Positions 57,886-64,000 of a stretch of 64,000 nt of DNA are shown piece by piece; position 1 is the stretch's first letter, and each line of letters starts with the position of its first letter. Made by a program: the position numbers and the translations under genes. This DNA comes from Pseudoalteromonas sp. H105 (GTDB lineage Bacteria > Pseudomonadota > Gammaproteobacteria > Enterobacterales > Alteromonadaceae). The notes under the pieces were generated by a model. That model did not search any database and had not been told where the DNA came from. It saw nothing but the letters and a program-made list of their open reading frames with translations. Location: contig NZ_LOFH01000003.1 of assembly GCF_001469215.1 (NCBI RefSeq), forward strand, positions 186,001 through 250,000, read 5' to 3'.

Positions 57886-58662
57886 ATGAGCAAGCAATTA
57901 TTTGCTAACGAAAAAGTAATGACCCAATATTTGGAAGCTTTATTGTGTGATGAAGATGCTTCAGCACTTGAGCCCGTTGCTAAATTACTTGAGCAAGTTA
58001 AACCATCAGTTACTGAAAGAGAGCTACCACAAAAAACCAGCTCTCAAGTGATAATGCAGCCTGATGCGTTAGAAGAACCTATTTTAGAGGCGCAGCATAC
58101 ATCAAAGCTTGAGAAACCAGAAATTCAAGCTAATATCAAAGATATAGCTAAAGTAGATATAACGGTTAAAGAGACCGTTAATAAAACACCTGTTCAACGT
58201 CAAGAAGACTATTTTGATGGGGAGTTTCAGGCACTCTTTTTTGAAGTGGCTGGGCTCACTCTAGCTGTGCCATTAAAAGCATTGGGTGGGATTCATCAAT
58301 TAGGAGAGGTGACTCAGCTTTTTGGCAAACCTAAATGGTTTAAAGGTGTCATGCTTAATCGTGATGAAAACTTAAATGTAGTCGATACAGCTCGTTGGGT
58401 TATGCCAGAAAAATACACCCAAGAACTGGAAGAAAAGCTAGACTACCAGTATTTAATTACGTTGGGTGATAGCCAATGGGGATTGTTAGCTGAGAAATTA
58501 GTTAATAATATTACCCTACGTTCTGAAGATGTAAAATGGCGTGCCAATAGTGGAAAGCGTCCGTGGTTGGCAGGCGTGATTAAAGAAAAAATGTGTGCCC
58601 TAATTGATGTAGAGTATTTAAATCAATTGCTGGAACAGGGCTTAGATAGCCGTGAGCAGTAA
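57886..58662 (+). CDS. parP: CheW-domain protein ParP
   Basis: The protein is about 258 residues from the ATG at 57886; a TTG immediately upstream is in frame. The N-terminal 105 residues are a charged linker. The C-terminal part is CheW-like (ALFFEVAGLTLAVPLKALGG, LFGKPKWFKGVMLNRDEN, WGLLAEKLVNNITL). ParP links ParC to CheA and receptors. The neighbour order parC-parP-cheW supports the name. Confidence 0.85.
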   Translation: MSKQLFANEKVMTQYLEALLCDEDASALEPVAKLLEQVKPSVTERELPQKTSSQVIMQPDALEEPILEAQHTSKLEKPEIQANIKDIAKVDITVKETVNKTPVQRQEDYFDGEFQALFFEVAGLTLAVPLKALGGIHQLGEVTQLFGKPKWFKGVMLNRDENLNVVDTARWVMPEKYTQELEEKLDYQYLITLGDSQWGLLAEKLVNNITLRSEDVKWRANSGKRPWLAGVIKEKMCALIDVEYLNQLLEQGLDSREQ

Positions 58663-58681
58663 CGATAATCGGAGTAATAGC

Positions 58682-59179
58682 ATGAGCGAAGAAAGATTAG
58701 TATCAAGTAGTAAAAATGCCGATAGCAATGATGAAGTATTGCAGTGGGTAACATTTAAACTTGAGTCAGAAACCTATGGTGTCAACGTGATGCAAGTTCA
58801 GGAAATATTGCGTTATACCGAAATAGCCCCCGTTCCAGGTGCCCCGAGTTATGTGCTTGGCATCATTAACTTGCGTGGTAATGTTGTTACCGTTATTGAT
58901 ACGCGTGCACGTTTTGGCTTAATGTCTGCAGAAGCAACTGATAATTCTAGAGTGCTTATCATTGAAGCAGAAGAGCAAGTGATCGGTATTTTAGCAGATA
59001 GTGTGGCTGAAGTTGTTTATCTTCGCAGCTCTGAAATTGACAGTGCGCCAAATATTGGCACAGAAGAGAGTGCTAAGTTTATTCAAGGTGTAAGTAATCG
59101 TGATGGCGAATTATTAATTTTGGTAGACTTGAATAAATTACTAAATGATGAAGAGTGGGATGAGCTAAGCAATATCTAA
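58682..59179 (+). CDS. cheW: Chemotaxis coupling protein CheW
   Basis: The protein is about 165 residues from the ATG at 58682, which has GGAG at good spacing; a GTG at 58652 overlapping parP would add 10 residues. It has the CheW domain with ETYGVNVMQVQEILRY, VPGAPSYVLGIINLRGNVV and GILADSVAEVVYL. It connects receptors to CheA. Confidence 0.95.
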   Translation: MSEERLVSSSKNADSNDEVLQWVTFKLESETYGVNVMQVQEILRYTEIAPVPGAPSYVLGIINLRGNVVTVIDTRARFGLMSAEATDNSRVLIIEAEEQVIGILADSVAEVVYLRSSEIDSAPNIGTEESAKFIQGVSNRDGELLILVDLNKLLNDEEWDELSNI

Positions 59180-59195
59180 TGCTTACGGATAAACT

Positions 59196-59600
59196 ATGCT
59201 GTTACTCTCTTTAGTGTGTAGCGCACTCTTTTTAATATTAGTGTGCTTTGTTTTTTTATATAGTTTGAATAAACGTTTAACTGCATCTGAGCAAGCAAAC
59301 CAGAATAAACTGGCAGATGCTTTGCAACAGAATAGTATCTTGCGAAGTGAAGTAGCAGAAATGCGTGCTGGTATGCTGAGTATTGGCAAGCGATTAGTTA
59401 CTGTGGAGCAAAAAAACCAAGAGTTAGCACAGCAACAAGATGCGCAAAAGTACGATGATCCAGACGCAAAAATTTATTCGCGTGCAGTAAAAATGGTCGA
59501 ACTGGGGGCAGATATTGAAGAGATCATTCGTGAATGCGAGTTACCGCGCGCGGAGGCTGAACTATTGATGTCACTTCATCAACAAAAGGGCGCTAGTTAG
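59196..59600 (+). CDS. DUF2802 protein
   Basis: The 134-residue protein has an N-terminal membrane helix (LLLSLVCSALFLILVCFVF), a coiled-coil stretch (about 30-85) and a C-terminal segment MVELGADIEEIIRECELPRAE typical of DUF2802. Members of this family follow cheW in many polarly flagellated bacteria. Its function is unknown. A link to motility or arrays is inferred from its constant position. Confidence 0.85.
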   Translation: MLLLSLVCSALFLILVCFVFLYSLNKRLTASEQANQNKLADALQQNSILRSEVAEMRAGMLSIGKRLVTVEQKNQELAQQQDAQKYDDPDAKIYSRAVKMVELGADIEEIIRECELPRAEAELLMSLHQQKGAS

Positions 59601-59609
59601 CGCCTTTTG
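59585..59609 (+). terminator. Bidirectional terminator after the chemotaxis operon
   Basis: GGCGCTA pairs with TAGCGCC around a two-base loop, with AAAA before and TTTT after. It overlaps the DUF2802 stop codon. It can serve both this operon and the oppositely oriented flhB-like gene. Confidence 0.8.
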
Positions 59610-59632
59610 TTGCATTTATTATATTAAAGTAC

Positions 59633-59938
59633 TCAGGCCTTAATATTTAACTTACCTTGAAAGTCTTGCCAACCTGGTGGAAATTTACCTCTTAAAACGT
59701 ATGAAAACGCAATAAGTTCTGCAATAACATAATAGAGCTCTTTAGGAATTTCCTCACCTAGCTCTAGATGAGATAATGTTTTAGCAAGCGATTTATCCTG
59801 ATGTATTAAAATGCCTTTTTTTTCAGCCGCTGCAATTATTTCCTCTGCTAGATCACCAAACCCTTTACTACTCACGGTCGGTGCTTTACCTGCTTCATAA
59901 AGTAATCCAATAGCCGACTTTTGCTCTATGTCACTCAT
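59633..59938 (-). CDS. Free-standing FlhB C-terminal domain protein (FhlB/FlhX-like)
   Basis: This 101-residue protein matches only the fragment of FlhB after the NPTH cleavage site (AIGLLYEAGKAPTVSSKG, then HLELGEEIPKELYYVIAELI). It has no membrane helix and no NPTH. FhlB/FlhX proteins in Helicobacter and Bacillus can stand in for the FlhB fragment. It lies 2 bases after a second FliK-like gene. Confidence 0.85.
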   Translation of the reverse strand: MSDIEQKSAIGLLYEAGKAPTVSSKGFGDLAEEIIAAAEKKGILIHQDKSLAKTLSHLELGEEIPKELYYVIAELIAFSYVLRGKFPPGWQDFQGKLNIKA

Positions 59939-59940
59939 AT

Positions 59941-62733
59941 TTAGACCTTAATATTAATAATGGCGTGGGATTGGTAAAAGGCATTATGCTGTGCAACACC
60001 CTGACTTAAATTGAGCTCCCCAACCTGTAACCCATGTGCAGATAATTTATGACGTAAACTTTCAAGATGCGGGTGTGCCATGGCTGTCACTTCTTGGCTG
60101 GATGCAAGTAACTTACAATCCAGCGCTTTATCCATCAGCTCGGCCGTTATTTGTAACTGGCCCAGATCAGCATAATCAAAATTTAACCGCACAAACCACA
60201 CATCCTTACCTTCAGGCTTTTCTTTACTCGGCTTTTTATATTTCCCGAGCGATATTTCCGTCTGCGAAGCGTCAGGTGGCAACCTCATAGGTAAGAAAAA
60301 TTGCACAAATGCATTGTTCTCTGTTTGTTGATTAATCGGTGTGTTGGTCACTTGACTGACAGTGGTTTTTATTTGGCTCAATTCAGTTGTCAACGCCTGA
60401 CTACTTGCTTGTTGTAGCTGTTCCTGAAGCTTTTCGCTATTCACTGCTTTAAAATTAGGCACCAATACTTGTAAAAGAGCATCTAGAGAGGTCTGGCCAT
60501 TGAAATTGGCGACGCCTGATGTGTTAAGAATAGGGGCGGCTAAAATGGCGACACTCAAACTTTCAATAGCTTGACTAAAGCTATTTTGAAACGCAGTTGC
60601 AGAGAGGCTATGAGGTGATAGGATACTTAGTACTTCACGTTGAACTGTATGTGGCTGAACTGTTTGACTGCTAATCATTCTGTTAAAGGCTTGATTAACT
60701 AACCGATTAAGGTCTGCGTTGTTAGAAACTTTAGGCTGCGCAAGTTGTTCTATTTTTTGCGTTAAAGACTCCCTAGTTAAAGGGAGTTTACTCGTACTAA
60801 TCAATGCCGTTTCTGCCTTAAAAATCCCTTTTGGAATATTTAATAAAGGGGCGAGTAGTTTAGCTTCAATAGGCAAGCTTATTTGACTACTTACAGGCGG
60901 TGAACTTAATGGGGCTTTTATGTTAGCAGGAACAATTTGTTTCGCGGCTAACACCGATGAGCTTGCGCCGTCAATGTTATGTGTTTTGGTATTATTAACC
61001 TCTGTTATTACTTTTGCAACATCGGAAGGGGTTGGTATTTCTGGTGATCTCGCTTTGGGTATTGAAGCATTTTGTATTGAACTATGTTGCATTTTAGTCG
61101 TGGTTTGTTGAATAGAATCAGGTTTTACTTTTTTTGCAATTTTATTTATATCTGTTGCTGAACCTTCAACTATGGCCGCCAAAGTGGGTGTTGCTATTTG
61201 CCTGTTAATTAGTGGTTTACCAGTCGTAGCTTTATCAATATGGGGCTGAGTAGGTATATGGGAATTAGTTATTTTATTTGTAACAGGGGCTTCTTTTGTT
61301 AGTTCGGTTTGTGCCTTTATATCAGCCCGTTGAGTGGTTTCAGTTGATTGGCTAATCTGTATTGGATTTATGTGCTTTATCGTTGTTGTCTGTGCCGTTT
61401 CAGTTTTGTGTTGTTTTAGCTGATTAGGCAAAAAAGCATGCTCTTTTAAAGAGGTAGTCGCTTTAACTTCGGTTAGTGCATTTAAACCGGCTTTTATCTG
61501 TTGAAAAAACTGTGCCAAAGGCGGTGAAGTATGAAAGTGTTTTGGTAGCGCAGTGCCGTTACTTATATCGGCCTGAAAGGAGGTTGGGTGAGTGTTTGCA
61601 ATCGCTGCTAAATTTATTCGAGAGAGTGATGTTGGAATTAGGCTTCTCAATGTGTGCGTTGTTTGAACCGCATTTTCAGCTTTGTTTATTGATTTAGCGT
61701 GTTGAACGGGGCTATCTAAGAGCGCGGAAGGTTTACTAAAAGGTTTTTGTTCGAAGTATCGCACAGCGTCACTGATACGTGTTTTCAAATCCGAAAAACT
61801 GACTTGAAGCCATGACTTTATTGGACTGTTTGAATTAATCAGCGGGCTAATTATTGGTTGTTTAGACACGTGTGGTTGCAGTTCTCGTTGTGCTGGCTGC
61901 GCCGCTAATAAACTATTGAACGTCTGCGTTAATGAGTTTTTTAGCATCACAACAGCGTGTGGGGTATGCGTTTTTAATAACACACTTTCATTTTGCGCCA
62001 TTATTTTTACTGGCTGCAAAATTGAACTCAACTGTTGTGCTTTTATGGGCTTTATCGGTACGTTAAATGCGTTTTTTTGCTGAGGAATCGTCAATTCGAC
62101 CGTATTATTAACGGCTTTTATTTGCCCGTTAGGCACTAAATTTGCGAGCCAAGTTGCTAATTTATTTTGACTAATTGTTTGTTGATGCAAGTTGTCAGCA
62201 AACTTATTTAAAACCGTGAGTCTGGTGCCTTTATGATCAGCATTGATGATTGCTTTAAGTGGTTGCTCACCTTGTAAAACACGTGCTACGTCTTTATTTA
62301 TTGGCAAGCTAGCGTTTAATTGCGGGAGCTGTAATTTTGCAACGGGTTGTGTAACAACGTTAACCGACAATGGTTGATTAGCTAATTGGCTACCAGTACT
62401 AATAAAATTTAGTAAATTTTGTAGATGCTTTATTTGATTGATTGCTAAAGATATTTGTTTTGGCAAAATGGTGAGTTGTTTACCATCAGCGCTTAATTGA
62501 ATGTCAGCTGCGGGGATTTTTTGCGCATTTTCGGGAGATTGCGTGGTTACTAAACGCAAAGTTTGCCAGTGGTCGTTCACCATGATATCAAGTTGCACAG
62601 ATCCTTTAGCGAATACGATGTTTTTAGCATTCAATGTTTGCCCATTAAGGTCAATATTTTGTCGTGCAGCATCGTGTGTTGACTGTTTTACAGTCAATGA
62701 GTTAGCTAAAGATATTTGCGTTGGTTCATTCAT
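59941..62733 (-). CDS. Second FliK-like protein
   Basis: This 930-residue protein has a long low-complexity body rich in Gln, Thr, Asn, Ile and Pro and a C-terminal Flg_hook-like domain from about residue 825 (VRLNFDYADLGQLQITAEL, then HLESLRHKLSAHGLQVGEL). It is unrelated in sequence to the ruler part of FliK at 37227. Co-transcription with the FlhB-like fragment suggests a role in export switching. No ribosome site is obvious. Confidence 0.75.
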   Translation of the reverse strand: MNEPTQISLANSLTVKQSTHDAARQNIDLNGQTLNAKNIVFAKGSVQLDIMVNDHWQTLRLVTTQSPENAQKIPAADIQLSADGKQLTILPKQISLAINQIKHLQNLLNFISTGSQLANQPLSVNVVTQPVAKLQLPQLNASLPINKDVARVLQGEQPLKAIINADHKGTRLTVLNKFADNLHQQTISQNKLATWLANLVPNGQIKAVNNTVELTIPQQKNAFNVPIKPIKAQQLSSILQPVKIMAQNESVLLKTHTPHAVVMLKNSLTQTFNSLLAAQPAQRELQPHVSKQPIISPLINSNSPIKSWLQVSFSDLKTRISDAVRYFEQKPFSKPSALLDSPVQHAKSINKAENAVQTTHTLRSLIPTSLSRINLAAIANTHPTSFQADISNGTALPKHFHTSPPLAQFFQQIKAGLNALTEVKATTSLKEHAFLPNQLKQHKTETAQTTTIKHINPIQISQSTETTQRADIKAQTELTKEAPVTNKITNSHIPTQPHIDKATTGKPLINRQIATPTLAAIVEGSATDINKIAKKVKPDSIQQTTTKMQHSSIQNASIPKARSPEIPTPSDVAKVITEVNNTKTHNIDGASSSVLAAKQIVPANIKAPLSSPPVSSQISLPIEAKLLAPLLNIPKGIFKAETALISTSKLPLTRESLTQKIEQLAQPKVSNNADLNRLVNQAFNRMISSQTVQPHTVQREVLSILSPHSLSATAFQNSFSQAIESLSVAILAAPILNTSGVANFNGQTSLDALLQVLVPNFKAVNSEKLQEQLQQASSQALTTELSQIKTTVSQVTNTPINQQTENNAFVQFFLPMRLPPDASQTEISLGKYKKPSKEKPEGKDVWFVRLNFDYADLGQLQITAELMDKALDCKLLASSQEVTAMAHPHLESLRHKLSAHGLQVGELNLSQGVAQHNAFYQSHAIINIKV

Positions 62734-62837
62734 TATTTTTAAATCAAATTTTCACTAATCGGTTTCATTGCGTTATTCGTATTACCCTATCATTATGGTA
62801 GACTAACACCTAATTTTGGGTATAGAGAATCGTCATC

Positions 62838-63458
62838 TTGCTACACATTAAGTCCGTCACTTGCATCAAACAAGAGCGCTGTTTGTTTGAGGATCTTAAT
62901 TTCAGTTTGAAATCGGGACAAATTATGCAGTTAGCCGGCCCAAACGGGGCAGGTAAAACATCATTATTGCGCATTATTGCAGGTTTTGCTGCTCCTGATG
63001 AAGGGGATGTTTTTTGGCGAGAAAACTCCATAACAAAAAACTATGATGATTTTGCCCGAGAGTTATTATTTATAGGCCATAAAACAGGTGTTAATGCTCA
63101 GCTCACTGCTGTGGAAAATGTACGCTTTTGGTTACAGATACAAGGTTATAGTAACGAACAAGAGTTGTATCCATTACTGGCAAAAATTGGACTCGTCGGG
63201 CTTGAAGATGTGCCTGTGCGTTCATTGTCTGCCGGTCAACAGCGCCGCGTTGCGTTGCTTAGGCTTTGGCTTAATGATGCAAAATTATGGATTCTTGATG
63301 AACCTTTTACGGCATTAGACAAAGCCGGTGTTGCATTTTTACAAGATAGGTTTGTTAGTCATTTAGAAAATGGTGGGGCTATTTTATTAACTACACACCA
63401 AGATTTGACTACACATTTTAATGATTTACAAACGGTTACTTTGGAGTACCGTCACTGA
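62838..63458 (+). CDS. ccmA: Heme exporter ATP-binding protein CcmA
   Basis: The 206-residue ABC ATPase has Walker A AGPNGAGKTSLLRII, signature SLSAGQQRRVALLRLWL and Walker B LWILDEPFTALD. It powers CcmABCD release of heme-loaded CcmE for cytochrome c maturation. Translation begins at TTG (62838), with GAGA upstream. It overlaps ccmB by one base (TGATG). Confidence 0.95.
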   Translation: MLHIKSVTCIKQERCLFEDLNFSLKSGQIMQLAGPNGAGKTSLLRIIAGFAAPDEGDVFWRENSITKNYDDFARELLFIGHKTGVNAQLTAVENVRFWLQIQGYSNEQELYPLLAKIGLVGLEDVPVRSLSAGQQRRVALLRLWLNDAKLWILDEPFTALDKAGVAFLQDRFVSHLENGGAILLTTHQDLTTHFNDLQTVTLEYRH

Positions 63459-64000
63459 TGATACGCCAACATTCTTACTTACAATTATTTAGTGCGGTTT
63501 GTAAAAAAGATTTACAATTGGCGTTTCGTCAACGTGCAGAAATAGTAAACCCGTTACTGTTCTTTTTAATTGTGATTACTTTATTTCCACTAGCAATCGG
63601 TCCTGAACCCGGTCTACTAGCTCGAATGGCACCCGGTATTATCTGGGTTGCAGCTTTATTATCTACCATGCTTGGGTTGGATAAAATTTTTCGTGATGAC
63701 TATCATGACGGAAGCTTGGAGCAGTTAATAGCCTCTTCTTATCCACTACCACTGACCGTTTTAGCCAAAGTGTTTGCGCATTGGCTGATTACCGGCTTAC
63801 CTTTAGTGTTGATGACCCCTGTTTTTGCATTGTTGTTAAATTTAGACAGCCAATCATTGGTAGCAACGGTACTCACTCTTTTGTTGGGTACGCCATTATT
63901 AAGTTTCATCGGTGCTATTGGCGCCGGTCTCACAGTCGGTTTACAAAAAGGCGGTATATTAATGAGCCTGCTTGTTTTGCCTTTGTATATCCCTGTTTTA
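63458..64000 (+). CDS. ccmB: Heme exporter membrane protein CcmB (partial)
   Basis: The first 181 codons are present; the rest lies beyond the window. It has the N-terminal signature KKDLQLAFRQRAEIVNPL, GIIWVAALLSTMLGLDKIF and YHDGSLEQLI, all CcmB features, with several membrane helices. It is the permease partner of CcmA. Confidence 0.93.
   Translation, partial: MIRQHSYLQLFSAVCKKDLQLAFRQRAEIVNPLLFFLIVITLFPLAIGPEPGLLARMAPGIIWVAALLSTMLGLDKIFRDDYHDGSLEQLIASSYPLPLTVLAKVFAHWLITGLPLVLMTPVFALLLNLDSQSLVATVLTLLLGTPLLSFIGAIGAGLTVGLQKGGILMSLLVLPLYIPVL

Overview
The window looks like chromosomal DNA of a polarly flagellated marine gammaproteobacterium, most likely an Alteromonadales member such as Pseudoalteromonas. 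This is inferred from AT-rich base composition, from FlrA/FlrB/FlrC with sigma-54 promoters, from FlhF/FlhG, from the motC-motD-parC-parP-cheW-DUF2802 tail of the chemotaxis operon, and from ccmA/ccmB next to it. No species-level marker is present. No rRNA, tRNA, insertion sequence or CRISPR array was seen.

Positions 1-16353 (minus strand) hold a tightly packed operon of 17 genes, most overlapping by 1-11 bases. It runs from an SpsF-like cytidylyltransferase at the 5' end to a cysteine-cluster (YkgJ/FliB-like) protein cut by the window edge. In between are a sugar epimerase, a GmhA-like SIS isomerase, a probable GT-B glycosyltransferase, a sugar dehydratase-like SDR, a methyltransferase, an E1-alpha/E1-beta pair without E2 or E3, an SDR, an acetolactate-synthase-like ThDP enzyme, an FkbM methyltransferase, an alcohol dehydrogenase, a domain-swapped HldE-like kinase/nucleotidyltransferase, a sugar-1-phosphate nucleotidyltransferase, an AMP-forming ligase and an acyl carrier protein. 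I read it as a surface or flagellin glycan pathway with unusual acyl or branched-chain chemistry. Its end product is not known.

Positions 16539-25361 hold the pseudaminic acid genes in two converging units. The plus-strand unit is pseI, an FkbM methyltransferase, an acyl carrier protein, a PseG-GNAT fusion and an AMP-forming acyl ligase. The minus-strand unit is pseB, pseC and a Gfo/Idh/MocA oxidoreductase. Good sigma-54 promoter matches precede both pseB and pseI, which ties the sugar pathway to the flagellar regulon. The ACP and ligase next to a fused acetyltransferase suggest a non-acetyl N-acyl group.

Positions 25558-59600 hold a short flagellin-like gene, flrA, a stray tag gene on the other strand, flrBC, fliEFGHIJK, fliLMNOPQR-flhB, flhAFG-fliA, and cheYZAB-motCD-parC-parP-cheW-DUF2802. 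Sigma-54 sites precede flrB, fliE, fliK and flhA, as expected for the class II/III hierarchy of polar flagella. CheA carries three copies of a short acidic motif resembling the CheY-binding N-terminus of FliM.

Positions 59633-62733 (minus strand) encode a second FliK-like protein together with a free-standing FlhB C-terminal domain protein. The window ends with ccmA and a truncated ccmB for cytochrome c maturation.
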